From positions 1 through 42,202 of the forward strand of contig CAYLHF010000024.1 of the NCBI GenBank assembly GCA_964383365.1: a stretch of DNA of 42,202 bases, written 5' to 3'. The DNA comes from CAYLHF01 sp964383365. GTDB taxonomy: Bacteria > Bacteroidota > Rhodothermia > Rhodothermales > UBA10348. The position numbers were made by a program, and so were the translations under genes. This document shows positions 7,945-16,075 of the stretch, in pieces (the first letter of the stretch is position 1; each line of letters starts with the position of its first letter). The notes beneath the pieces were generated by a model. It saw nothing but the letters and a program-made list of their open reading frames with translations, ran no database searches and was not told the DNA's origin.

Positions 7945-9138
7945 ATGACTCCACTCGAATTTCTCAAGATCTACCGCTACGATGACCGGCTGGTTACCGG
8001 CACATTTTATCCGCGTGAATCAATAGCAATCGAGGGGGGCGATACCGTCGGAATTGTGTTATTCAACCTCGGGGGTCCACGAAGTCCCGACGAGATCGAA
8101 CCATTCCTTTACAACCTGTTCATGGATCCGGCGATCATCGATATCCCGGTCAAGGGCATCGTTCGCCACTGGCTCTGCCGGTACGTGGCGCGAAAACGCT
8201 CAAGAACGGTCCGTGAGGAATATGGACTGATCGGCGGGTCATCTCCCATCAATGGGCACACGGAACAACAGGCGACGCTCCTCGAAGAGCGCCTGAACAG
8301 GAAAATCGGGTCTTCCCTGAACGTGACGTTCAAGGTGTATCTGGCCATGCGTTACGCTCCTCCCCTGAGCGAACAGGCTGCAGAAGCCATGAAAGCAGAC
8401 GGAGTCACGAAAACGGTCCTTCTCCCTCTCTATCCGCATTATTCCAAGACCACTACCGGTGCAGCCCTTAGTTACTGGCGGGCGCTCCAAGACGATGGCA
8501 CCGTAGAGTCAGTCCCGACCGTTTCTGTGTTCGAGTACGCCACCCATCCATCATACATCGCCGCTATCAGTTCCCGAATTGACGAGGCCCTGACTCGATT
8601 CAGCGACAAAGAACGGCGGAGCGTGCAGCTTCTCTTCAGCGCGCACGGTACGCCCCTCAAGGAGATGACCGTCCGCAAAGATCCGTATTGCTGCCTCGTC
8701 CATGCTACCGTAGATAGCGTCATGAATCTGAGGCAGCACGACCTGCCGTTCGAGGTAGCGTTTCAGAGTAAAGTCGGTCCTTCCGAATGGCTCACCCCAT
8801 CTACCCCGGACGCTCTCCAGAACATGGCAGAACGAGGCGTCAAGAATGTCCTGGTCATTCCCGCAGCTTTTGTGAGCGATCACGTCGAAACCGCATTTGA
8901 ACTCAATATCGAGGTCCGAGCAGAAGCCGAAGCTGCCGGCATCAGTCACTTCGAAGTCATGACGGGACTCAATGACCATCCCCTCTTCATCGACGCTCTC
9001 TTTGACGTCACCAGAAAACACCTCTCCCCAGGAGACCTTGTTGACCTGATGGACTTCGAGCGCCCACCGCGTCAGGCAACCACGTGCCAGACCCGCTGCC
9101 ATCAGTGCCGGCACAACGCCGAGGCCTGCGACTGGTGA
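7945..9138 (+). CDS. hemH: Ferrochelatase with C-terminal four-cysteine motif
   Basis: Inserts Fe(II) into the porphyrin at the end of haem synthesis. The 397-aa protein starts its core at GIVLFNLGGPRSPDEIEPFL (about residue 37) after a 35-residue extension. The active-site histidine is H234 in LLFSAHGTPL, and the conserved glutamate is E315 in DHVETAFELN. The last 17 residues hold C381, C385, C388 and C395 (C-x3-C-x2-C-x6-C). Several ferrochelatases carry a C-terminal [2Fe-2S] cluster on four cysteines, so this tail may bind one; that is inference, since the spacing differs from what I recall for the human and mycobacterial enzymes. Last gene of the haem operon. Confidence 0.95.
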   Translation: MTPLEFLKIYRYDDRLVTGTFYPRESIAIEGGDTVGIVLFNLGGPRSPDEIEPFLYNLFMDPAIIDIPVKGIVRHWLCRYVARKRSRTVREEYGLIGGSSPINGHTEQQATLLEERLNRKIGSSLNVTFKVYLAMRYAPPLSEQAAEAMKADGVTKTVLLPLYPHYSKTTTGAALSYWRALQDDGTVESVPTVSVFEYATHPSYIAAISSRIDEALTRFSDKERRSVQLLFSAHGTPLKEMTVRKDPYCCLVHATVDSVMNLRQHDLPFEVAFQSKVGPSEWLTPSTPDALQNMAERGVKNVLVIPAAFVSDHVETAFELNIEVRAEAEAAGISHFEVMTGLNDHPLFIDALFDVTRKHLSPGDLVDLMDFERPPRQATTCQTRCHQCRHNAEACDW

Positions 9139-9198
9139 TTTATCCGCTACGAAGCCTGTACCCGACGCCACTTCGTCTGCCTACCGGGTGCGCGTTTT

Positions 9199-11280
9199 CT
9201 AATGAACCAGAATGATTCTGGTATCAAATGGTGCCCGATCTTCACTCCGCACACGAACCAGATACGAGCCACTCACGAGCGATGACAGGTCGATTTTCAG
9301 CTTTCTTGTGCGTTGTTCAATCTTCGAGAGTACACTTCGCCCCGTGGTATCGTAGATAGTAACCCCGGAGATCAGTTGTGCGGAAGACAAGATGAACAGA
9401 TCCCTGCTCGTAGGATTTGGATACACTTCAAATGCCGGTCCATCCGGATCTACCGTATGCTCCACAGCGGTCCCTACTGACGGACTGAACGAAAAGAAAT
9501 CGACAAAAGGCGGTTGCACGTCCATGGAAATGATCGGATTCTCTGGCGTCAACGTCCCCGTATCCACAACGGCAATCTGATCCTGGTCATCTATTCGTTC
9601 TATCTGGTAATCGTAGGTCGATGTCAAATGGTTAATCCTGACGGAGTAAGTATTCGCGGGTCTGTTCGGGTTTGAGACGAGTACGGAAAAGTCATTGTCG
9701 ACTCGACTTTTCCCTGCCAGAACAACGGTGCCGAGTGTGTCGCTCCCGGCCGTCTGAAGCATCTGATCGTGGGCTTTGAATCGCCCGAGTGCCCGGAATG
9801 CCTGTCCTGAATAGGAGTAATCTCCGTTATCCCGAAACAGGCCGAAAAAATACTCGTCCGTTCGGTATCTGTCCGCCGACGTGAGGGGTGTCTGCAGCAA
9901 ATAGTAAAAACTGGATGCCGTTAGAGATGCAGATAGAGCGTCGTCTCTGGCATAATCGATCGTAGTCTCTGAGTGGTACGGATAGTTATTCCACTCCGTT
10001 AGACGCGATTCCAGTCCCGAGAGTCCATAAGAAGCCAATAACTCGCCTACACGCCGCGAAAGAACCAGATAATGGAACGGATTGGCGAACTGATAGGCGT
10101 GATACGAAAAGAAATCCAGGGGAGTATTATTCGTGCGGACGGAATCCATCACCTGCTCCAAGAATGCGGAACCACTCGCGATCGCAAATCCGGCCATACC
10201 TACTCGGAGCGATGGATCATACTGCCTGATTTTGGAGACCGTACGCCGATACAGGTCGTAGAACTGCTGGGGGGTCCCATCCCAAAATTCAGTCAGGTCG
10301 GGCTCATTCCAGATCTCCCACTGCCGGATTCCGTAATGATAGCCCCTGTCCCACCCGTCATTATAATGCTTGATAATCTGCAGGCCGATGGACGACCATT
10401 TGTCAAAATCAGAGGGCATTTTCTGCGATCCGGTCGGGACATGAAAACTCTCACCCAACCGGAAAAGTGCTGTTGCCCCGCTTTCGTATATCGATGCGAT
10501 GACCGAATCCGTGGAAGAAAAATCATAGGCCGATGCATCTAACGGATCGGCCGAAAAATCCGGGAATACAACATGAATATCACAGGCGTTGAGGATGTCG
10601 TGAGTACGTACTTCCTCGATGCCGATCTCCCTGAATCCTGTCCTCAGGTCGCTCTGAGATCCCTGGCGGATGGGTGAGCTGTTCGTTGCAATCAGGCCGG
10701 GGTTAAACAGAGCCGACGGAGCGTCGAGATCGACCGAGAACCGAAGCGTATCCACTACCGACACCGCCGTCAGAGAAACATCGTCCAGCCAAGCCGTGCC
10801 CGACCGCCCGACAAGAAAAAAAAATAAGTCCAGGCTATTTACGCGGGGAGGAGTCGCGATCCTCATGCTGTACGACGTCCAATCCGTGGTTCCGCCGCTA
10901 CTGAAGCCGGTGGTATTAAAAATATCTCCGCCGTTACTGAATTTCAGAAACGGAAAAGCGAGATGGTCCAGATGCTCCGTCTTGACGGTGTACGAAAAGA
11001 GATACGTAGTTCCAGGAGTCATCGGGATCGACTGCCAGACGCCGGCCGTCACACTGGAATCCGTTGAAGTTACCTTCAGTCGAAGGCTGGACGCTCCTGA
11101 CGCGTGATGGGCGAAATCGACGGAGACCTCTGTGTCCGGGGATGGTTGTATAGCAACCCAGTCGGCCAGATCCGATTCGTAATCCCCGTTTCGAACCATA
11201 TTCTGAGCCATGATCGGCTCACACCAAAGAAAAGTCGAAACCAGGATCAGCATGCCGAAAGAGAATGATCGCACGTTCAT
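9199..11280 (-). CDS. Secreted GH39-like glycoside hydrolase with T9SS sorting domain
   Basis: Start chosen at the ATG at 11280 because it opens directly into a signal peptide (MNVRSFSFGMLILVSTFLWC..., cleavage near AQN at about residue 26); an in-frame start 36 bp further upstream would put 12 residues before it. Domains in order: a CenC-like carbohydrate-binding jelly roll (about 27-175), then a TIM-barrel of the GH39 (beta-xylosidase/iduronidase) type with the acid/base glutamate in WEIWNEPDLTEFW (about 326) and a likely nucleophile in SRLTEWNNYPY (about 429), a beta-rich domain, and a C-terminal Por/T9SS type A sorting domain (FEVYPNPTSRDLFI ... GVTIYDTTGRSV ... GSYLVRV). The T9SS tag is the main taxonomic clue in the window. 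Substrate unknown. It converges on hemH and is transcribed alone. Confidence 0.82.
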   Translation of the reverse strand: MNVRSFSFGMLILVSTFLWCEPIMAQNMVRNGDYESDLADWVAIQPSPDTEVSVDFAHHASGASSLRLKVTSTDSSVTAGVWQSIPMTPGTTYLFSYTVKTEHLDHLAFPFLKFSNGGDIFNTTGFSSGGTTDWTSYSMRIATPPRVNSLDLFFFLVGRSGTAWLDDVSLTAVSVVDTLRFSVDLDAPSALFNPGLIATNSSPIRQGSQSDLRTGFREIGIEEVRTHDILNACDIHVVFPDFSADPLDASAYDFSSTDSVIASIYESGATALFRLGESFHVPTGSQKMPSDFDKWSSIGLQIIKHYNDGWDRGYHYGIRQWEIWNEPDLTEFWDGTPQQFYDLYRRTVSKIRQYDPSLRVGMAGFAIASGSAFLEQVMDSVRTNNTPLDFFSYHAYQFANPFHYLVLSRRVGELLASYGLSGLESRLTEWNNYPYHSETTIDYARDDALSASLTASSFYYLLQTPLTSADRYRTDEYFFGLFRDNGDYSYSGQAFRALGRFKAHDQMLQTAGSDTLGTVVLAGKSRVDNDFSVLVSNPNRPANTYSVRINHLTSTYDYQIERIDDQDQIAVVDTGTLTPENPIISMDVQPPFVDFFSFSPSVGTAVEHTVDPDGPAFEVYPNPTSRDLFILSSAQLISGVTIYDTTGRSVLSKIEQRTRKLKIDLSSLVSGSYLVRVRSEDRAPFDTRIILVH

Positions 11281-11531
11281 ATGGTACATTTCTTGATCGC
11301 ACGATGATGTCCCCATCCAACACGAGAACTAACCTCAACCCCCGGTACGCGACACTCATCTACGACGCGTCTACGGATTTGGAAGACGAAATAAAATATC
11401 CTACTCAACAGCATCCAACAAAAGGTGACGTTGATAAGATTGCCTCGCCATTATCTCGTTGCATTCGAAGATTATTGAAATTTATTCGTGTTTTACAACA
11501 AACTTTTCTTTCGTAACCCATCCGTTGACGA

Positions 11532-12179
11532 TCACTCCCGAAATTCCTCTTCTTCCTTCCCGACGTCGGTCAGATAATACCAGAATATGACTCCGGAAAT
11601 TGCGCCCACGACCAACACTTTCAAAAGAAAACGAACAGTCATTTCGCCCGCGAGAAAATTATTTACCAAAGCGATTAGATCGCCAATTATTGTTCCGGCC
11701 GCGGCAAATAAGGTGGCGTACGTGAGCCATTTCCTTACTTTTGATCCGCGTTTCGAAGGGTCGATGCGTACCGCACGGCTCACATACATGAACACGTACA
11801 AGAATACCGGGACAGCGATTGCAAGCGACGAAATCGCCCATCGGATTGTCTGGCGGATAATTTCAGCTGCTCCATCCGGGGCCAACGGATCTGGTATCGC
11901 CCGCTCGATGAGCGAAAAGAGTAGGCTCCCGAGGTTAAATGCGACGATATAGAGCGTTGTGAAGAGAACCAGATAGAGAAATGCCTCGCGCGCCGACAGA
12001 TAAGGCTTCGGCTTTGGCACCGGAACAGGAAAATCAACATCGGCAAAAGCGCCCATCGCCGTGTGAATATCCTCCTCTCCCCACCCGGCTTCATTCAGGA
12101 CCGATTCGATTGCGGTCCGCGACATATCTCGGGATAGCGATTCGCGTACGAATCCTGTCAGATCTTCATTCACTGCCAT
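11532..12179 (-). CDS. Four-helix membrane protein, DUF5671-like
   Basis: 215 aa. A cytoplasmic N-terminal helical segment (about 1-50, LTGFVRESLSRDMSRTAIESVLNEAGW) resembles a small UBA-like or SHOCT-like helix pair. It is followed by four predicted membrane helices at about 62-92, 113-135, 149-170 and 183-203, with an acidic tail (GKEEEEFRE). The segment YLSAREAFLYLVLFTTLY is what I associate with the DUF5671 family. Function unknown. It lies between the GH39-like gene and a divergent membrane protein and has no clear operon partner. Confidence 0.75.
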   Translation of the reverse strand: MAVNEDLTGFVRESLSRDMSRTAIESVLNEAGWGEEDIHTAMGAFADVDFPVPVPKPKPYLSAREAFLYLVLFTTLYIVAFNLGSLLFSLIERAIPDPLAPDGAAEIIRQTIRWAISSLAIAVPVFLYVFMYVSRAVRIDPSKRGSKVRKWLTYATLFAAAGTIIGDLIALVNNFLAGEMTVRFLLKVLVVGAISGVIFWYYLTDVGKEEEEFRE

Positions 12180-12542
12180 GGTATTTTGCGGTCGCGCTCG
12201 GTGTATTCTTTTCTCGATGATGCCAGATATATACGAAGTGACTGCCGAATCAGGTATACAAAGTAACGGATGAATCTATTCCGTCGAACGAATTCACAAA
12301 TCTCGTACGCCCGACGATCATCCACAAAAACGTTATTCCGACCGTTTTTTGGTGATTCCGATCGGGTCCCGTTGCCGGACATGAACGATCGGATAGATCT
12401 TTCTTGTTTCTCTCTCAGAAAATAGGTAAATGAGGTCACCCACTATGTACTGGCTGGACCCCGTCCCGCCACCCACCTTCAAAGAGGTCCGGCGCGCCGT
12501 TCACCTGATTCGAGTCGCCGAGACCCGACATCGGAGAAGACT
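12180..12542. other. 363-bp divergent intergenic region with one candidate small ORF
   Basis: Separates the minus-strand DUF5671-like gene from the plus-strand membrane protein at 12543. The only coding candidate is the small ORF at 12430-12546 listed separately. A minus-strand open frame at 12170-12439 overlaps the DUF5671 start, has no family character and an arginine-rich composition, and was not accepted. No clear promoter pair was identified. Confidence 0.5.
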
Positions 12543-12546
12543 ATGA
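12430..12546 (+). CDS. Candidate small ORF (33-38 aa) coupled to the next gene
   Basis: An ORF opens at ATG 12430 (38 aa) or ATG 12445 (33 aa) and ends with a TGA at 12544-12546 that overlaps the ATG of the next gene (12543) as ATGA, the same coupling seen in the operons of this genome. The peptide (…YWLDPVPPPTFKEVRRAV…) is basic and proline-rich, with no membrane segment. It could be a leader ORF for translational coupling, or chance. No family recognised. Confidence 0.25.
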   Translation: MRSPTMYWLDPVPPPTFKEVRRAVHLIRVAETRHRRRL

Positions 12547-12932
12547 ACACGAAAACGCTCGTGGGCGCCGTTATCGGCGGCCTCGCCCTGTTTGTAATGG
12601 GGTTCCTCATCTACGACTTGCTGTTAGCAGACTATTTTGCCATCAGCATTGCCCGTACTCCACCAAACCTGCCGGTAATAATAATCGGTGAGATCGTATT
12701 TGGATACCTGATCACATCGACACTCTCCAACGCGGGTGCAACGTCCGTTTCCGATGGAGCGAAAAGCGCAGCTATGCTGGGATTCATCATCGGCGTCGGG
12801 CTTGGATTGATCCAATACGGTGCGACAACTATTACCGACCTGACTCATTATCTGGCCGACGCGGTAGTCTGGGCCGTTCGTTGGGCCGTTGCCGGAGCAG
12901 CCGTCGGCTGGTGGCTGGGACGAGATTCGTAG
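12543..12932 (+). CDS. Small integral membrane protein, hypothetical
   Basis: 129 aa, strongly hydrophobic, with about four membrane helices (roughly 5-27, 45-62, 75-98, 107-126) separated by glycine-rich turns such as GAVIGG and GFIIGVGLGL. A GGAG-like ribosome binding site precedes the ATG (ggagaagact). The pattern resembles DUF1761-type small membrane proteins, but I cannot assign a family with confidence. A strong intrinsic terminator lies 70 bp after the stop, so it is expressed as its own short unit. Confidence 0.75.
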   Translation: MNTKTLVGAVIGGLALFVMGFLIYDLLLADYFAISIARTPPNLPVIIIGEIVFGYLITSTLSNAGATSVSDGAKSAAMLGFIIGVGLGLIQYGATTITDLTHYLADAVVWAVRWAVAGAAVGWWLGRDS

Positions 12933-13001
12933 TCAACCGAAACATCGAACGTCGACCCACTGATCGGTCGGCCAATGTCAGTCATTCGTTGGCTCGCCCA
13001 T

Positions 13002-13035
13002 CCCCCGATCTCAAACGAGACCGGGGGATTTTTTT
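13002..13035 (+). terminator. Rho-independent terminator
   Basis: An 11-bp stem (CCCCCGATCTC pairing with GAGACCGGGGG, one A-C mismatch) with an AAAC loop, followed within one base by seven Ts (13029-13035). It ends transcription of the membrane-protein gene at 12543-12932 and isolates the hicAB unit downstream. Confidence 0.9.
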
Positions 13036-13143
13036 AGCCCGGTATCAGTGAACAGGGTTTGATCGTTACAATCTGCCGCCAGAGTGATCTATTGTTATTA
13101 GACGACTCGATTAATCCTGAGACTTCGTAGTCGACTTTATTAT

Positions 13144-13153
13144 ATAGTACTAT
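13144..13153. promoter_or_regulatory. Palindrome upstream of hicA, candidate HicB operator
   Basis: The perfect 10-bp palindrome ATAGTACTAT, followed 5 bp later by a further TAGTAT half-site, lies 15-25 bp upstream of the hicA ATG in an AT-rich tract. HicB antitoxins with a C-terminal ribbon-helix-helix domain bind such sites to autoregulate; the role here is inferred from position only. Confidence 0.4.
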
Positions 13154-13168
13154 TTTAGTATCATAAAG

Positions 13169-13363
13169 ATGCCGAAAACGATTCGCGAGTTGATCAGATC
13201 ACTCGAGCACGCAGGATTCATTGATCGTGGAGGCAAAGGAAGCCATCGCAATTTCCGCCATCCGAATGGTCAGACGATTACTATTAGTGGAAATCTGGGG
13301 CAAGACGCAAAAAAATATCAGGAAAGAGACGTCAGGAACGCAATAAACGAGGCGACGAGATGA
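13169..13363 (+). CDS. hicA: HicA family mRNA interferase toxin
   Basis: 64-aa protein with the dsRBD-like HicA fold. It has the helix IRELIRSLEHAGF, then GGKGSHRNFRHPNG with the catalytic histidine at H26, then a beta strand (QTITISG) and a C-terminal helix. HicA toxins cleave mRNA independently of the ribosome. It precedes and overlaps hicB (ATGA at 13360-13363), the usual toxin-first order of this system. It could be a stability module of the chromosome; no other mobile-element genes are nearby. Confidence 0.93.
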   Translation: MPKTIRELIRSLEHAGFIDRGGKGSHRNFRHPNGQTITISGNLGQDAKKYQERDVRNAINEATR

Positions 13364-13689
13364 GACCAAGCGACAGGTATCTGAAGATCGTAGAGTGGTC
13401 CGATGAGGATAACTGTTATGTCGGCCGTTGTCCTACTCTGATGCTCGGAGGAATTCACGGACAAGACGAGTCGAAGGTATACAGACAGCTCTGCCAGGCG
13501 GTATGTGAGTGGATTGAAATTTACCGGGAGGACGGAAGACCGTTACCTGCACCCACGGTCGGGAAAGAGTATTCCGGAAAATTTGTCGTACGAGTTGGAC
13601 CCGAGTTGCACGAAACACTCAGCATAAATGCCCTCCGAGAGGGTACGAGTCTGAATACGTACTGTGTAAACCAATTGCGCGGTCAGTGA
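13360..13689 (+). CDS. hicB: HicB family antitoxin with RHH DNA-binding domain
   Basis: 109 aa. The N-terminal partial RNase H-like domain (YLKIVEWSDEDNCYVGRCPTL...GIHG) binds and masks HicA. The C-terminal segment VRVGPELHETLSINALREGTSLNTYCVNQL is a ribbon-helix-helix motif used for operator binding. It is translationally coupled to hicA. Partner and likely repressor of the promoter just upstream of hicA. Confidence 0.93.
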   Translation: MRPSDRYLKIVEWSDEDNCYVGRCPTLMLGGIHGQDESKVYRQLCQAVCEWIEIYREDGRPLPAPTVGKEYSGKFVVRVGPELHETLSINALREGTSLNTYCVNQLRGQ

Positions 13690-13699
13690 GTCCTGTGGT

Positions 13700-15454
13700 T
13701 CATTTAATCCGGAATCCGCCGGATTCGTTGGCGAATATCCACGCGACCACCGCGCCTATCTCAATTGTTTCGTACGGATAAATACTCTGGGTCATGTAGG
13801 CCGTCCCGCGCGCATGATATTCACTACGAAGATGCTGCATTTTTGTGAACCGTTTACGCCAGACATCCATATTCTCGGGTCTGAGGTCTACCCAACCGTC
13901 TCGGGCCCACTTGTCGACAGATCCCTCGTCGATGGACACCTTCTTTGAGAGACCTTCAGGGATGTTGATCCGGGGTCCCCTGATGATATGTTGCCCATCC
14001 CCCGACAAAATCGGAATACCTATCGAAACGATCTGGGTCTGGAGTTCGGACTCGCGGTCCAGACACGACTGAAGTACGGCCGACAACTCGTCTGGACCGG
14101 CCTCACAAACGGCAGCGAGAGTAGAGAAGTTGAGTTTGAGAAGATGGGCTTCATAGAGCAACTTGGACAGTTCTGGAGGTCCGAGTGCCCCGAGCGCCAC
14201 ACTGTGACCGTTGGTCTTGTGCTCAAGATCGACCAACTTTTCAATGGCGGAATGCCTCAGAACTCCGGCGCGATACGTAGGACTCATGATGCTGCTGTCG
14301 AGTCCTGCAATAACGTCGTGCCCGGTATTGCTTCCCTTGATTTCCAACACTGCCTGTTCTGCAATTTCCTCCGGGGTCAGAAATTCCATCTGATCGATGT
14401 ACGTGATTGTTTCGAACTCTCCACGAGCGAAGAATCCGTTTTCCCCGGTGTCGACGCCGGCCATTTTTAGATCCCCAACTGAATCGTACGTCTCTTCGTC
14501 GGCAGCCAACGTCAGTGTGTCGCCAAGCCCCTCGGTCTGGCCGACAAAGAGCTTCTGATTTCGTCCGTTTCGACTCACCGTCTTGTAGTGCACGCTCCGA
14601 TATCCGATCATCCCTGCCGGTTTCAACTCCTTGACGAGCGGGCCACCCGGTGTACGCGCCATCAGAAACAGGAGGCCGGTGTGCGCAAATGCCATCCCTG
14701 TTTTCATCATCAACTGGATGCTTGGACGGTCTTCACTGTGCGTATATGGTATGTTGAGTCCCATCCCTCCCGTGCCAGTCGTACCCAGTTTGAGATACAG
14801 CCGCGTTCCTACCTCGATCATCGCACGGTAGAGCAGGCTGACATGCCGGATGAGTTGAACGTTGGGTTGAGAAATCAGAAGGGCTCCGACTTCCTCGACG
14901 AGTCTACATTCAGGCACACCTGAATCGGTGAACTGTAGACCGGGTGGTGGACAGTCAAGCGAACCAAATAAGTCATGGGTCTTTCGGCTGATTCGATTGG
15001 CACCCTGATAGCCGAGAGCCGTCGCCGTGTTGATGCAGTCTACGATCACGTTGGGTGAATGAGCCAGAATCAATTGTGTCAGAGTCGAGCGATCGTAGGC
15101 TCCGTCCAAATCTCCGTACAGATCCTCGTACAGCATCTCCCGGGCTTTCTGGTCACCCAGAATGCTCTGTCGCTGTCGATCTCGAAGCTCTTCCCGAACG
15201 AACACATTTCCCCAGGAACCGACAAATTCCACCTCCGGAAACTCCTGGCTCTCTTCCTGGATGAACGATTCGACTTCATCTCTGAACAGTCCGGCGATAA
15301 CAATTCGCTCGGGATTCAGCTTATAGCACGCCTCACGCACGATCTGGGAACCGACGAGCCCCGCACCACCGAGAACCAGGATGCATCGATCCAGAACCGG
15401 TACAGAGGGGGTCCTACCAGCGTCCGAAGATTTACTATGCTCCTGTGATTTCAT
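13700..15454 (-). CDS. NAD(P)-binding Rossmann-fold protein of unknown function (about 584 aa)
   Basis: The N-terminus after a short polar leader is a clear dinucleotide-binding fold: CILVLGGAGLVGSQIVREA, with strand-helix alternation down to PNVIVDCINTATALGYQG (residues about 20-170). This resembles extended short-chain dehydrogenases/epimerases, but the classical YxxxK is not evident and the C-terminal 350 residues match nothing I recognise. The start is taken as ATG 15454 (MKSQEHS...). An upstream ATG at 15502 would give 600 aa and would overlap the paaY-like start codon head to head. It converges on hicB with 10 bp between. The role is open; proximity to the aromatic island may be coincidental. 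Confidence 0.75.
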   Translation of the reverse strand: MKSQEHSKSSDAGRTPSVPVLDRCILVLGGAGLVGSQIVREACYKLNPERIVIAGLFRDEVESFIQEESQEFPEVEFVGSWGNVFVREELRDRQRQSILGDQKAREMLYEDLYGDLDGAYDRSTLTQLILAHSPNVIVDCINTATALGYQGANRISRKTHDLFGSLDCPPPGLQFTDSGVPECRLVEEVGALLISQPNVQLIRHVSLLYRAMIEVGTRLYLKLGTTGTGGMGLNIPYTHSEDRPSIQLMMKTGMAFAHTGLLFLMARTPGGPLVKELKPAGMIGYRSVHYKTVSRNGRNQKLFVGQTEGLGDTLTLAADEETYDSVGDLKMAGVDTGENGFFARGEFETITYIDQMEFLTPEEIAEQAVLEIKGSNTGHDVIAGLDSSIMSPTYRAGVLRHSAIEKLVDLEHKTNGHSVALGALGPPELSKLLYEAHLLKLNFSTLAAVCEAGPDELSAVLQSCLDRESELQTQIVSIGIPILSGDGQHIIRGPRINIPEGLSKKVSIDEGSVDKWARDGWVDLRPENMDVWRKRFTKMQHLRSEYHARGTAYMTQSIYPYETIEIGAVVAWIFANESGGFRIK

Positions 15455-15500
15455 ATGATGTGGTGTTTCGGTTCTATCATAGACATAGAGAGCCTGTCCC

Positions 15501-16055
15501 ATGCCTACTATTTTTTCGTTCGAGGGCCTGCGGCCTGTTATAGATAGAACGGCGTTTGTTCATCCAAACGCAACTGTAATCGGTAACGTGATCATCGGGC
15601 AGAACGTGTACGTCGCAGCGGGGGCGGTTATTCGCGGAGACTGGGGCAAGATTATCGTTGAGGATGGCTGCAATATCCAGGAGAACTGCGTCATCCATAT
15701 GTTTCCGGGCGTAACGGTCCGTCTTGAGCAGTCGTCTCACATCGGACACGGAGCGGTGATTCACGGAGCTCACATCGGTAAGGATGCCCTCGTCGGAATG
15801 AATGCCGTCGTCATGGACGGAGCCGTCGTAGGAGCCGAGAGTATTGTCGGGGCTCTCACCTTCATTCGTGCCGAATTTGTGGTACCCGACCGTACGATCG
15901 TCGCAGGCAACCCGGCGAAAATATTGGGAGATGTGAGCGACGAGCGACTCTCGTGGAAGCAGGAGGGAACGCAACTGTACCGCGACCTTCCGGCAAGGCT
16001 CACGGCCTCCCTCGTCGCGTGCGAACCCCTCCGGGAGGAACCACCTGCTGAGTAA
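15501..16055 (+). CDS. paaY: PaaY-like hexapeptide-repeat protein (gamma-carbonic anhydrase fold)
   Basis: 184-aa left-handed beta-helix protein with repeated hexapeptides (VIGNVIIGQNVYVAAGAVIRGDWG and onward) and the metal-binding histidines of the gamma-class in NCVIHMF and SHIGHGAVIHG. The C-terminal half closely follows E. coli PaaY: LVGMNAVVMDGAVVG...SIVGALTFI, AGNPAK and a final EPLRE. PaaY is described as a thioesterase that removes dead-end CoA adducts during phenylacetate breakdown, so this copy could protect the CoA pool of the adjacent benzoyl-CoA pathway; a carbonic-anhydrase-like role is the alternative. It is transcribed towards, and ends 20 bp from, the last gene of the leftward operon. 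Confidence 0.85.
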   Translation: MPTIFSFEGLRPVIDRTAFVHPNATVIGNVIIGQNVYVAAGAVIRGDWGKIIVEDGCNIQENCVIHMFPGVTVRLEQSSHIGHGAVIHGAHIGKDALVGMNAVVMDGAVVGAESIVGALTFIRAEFVVPDRTIVAGNPAKILGDVSDERLSWKQEGTQLYRDLPARLTASLVACEPLREEPPAE

Positions 16056-16075
16056 TCGTTCGAATCGAGTGCTCC

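Noticed and set aside
12170..12439. 89-aa minus-strand ORF
   Set aside because: Overlaps the start of the DUF5671-like gene, Arg-rich, no family features and no convincing start signal.
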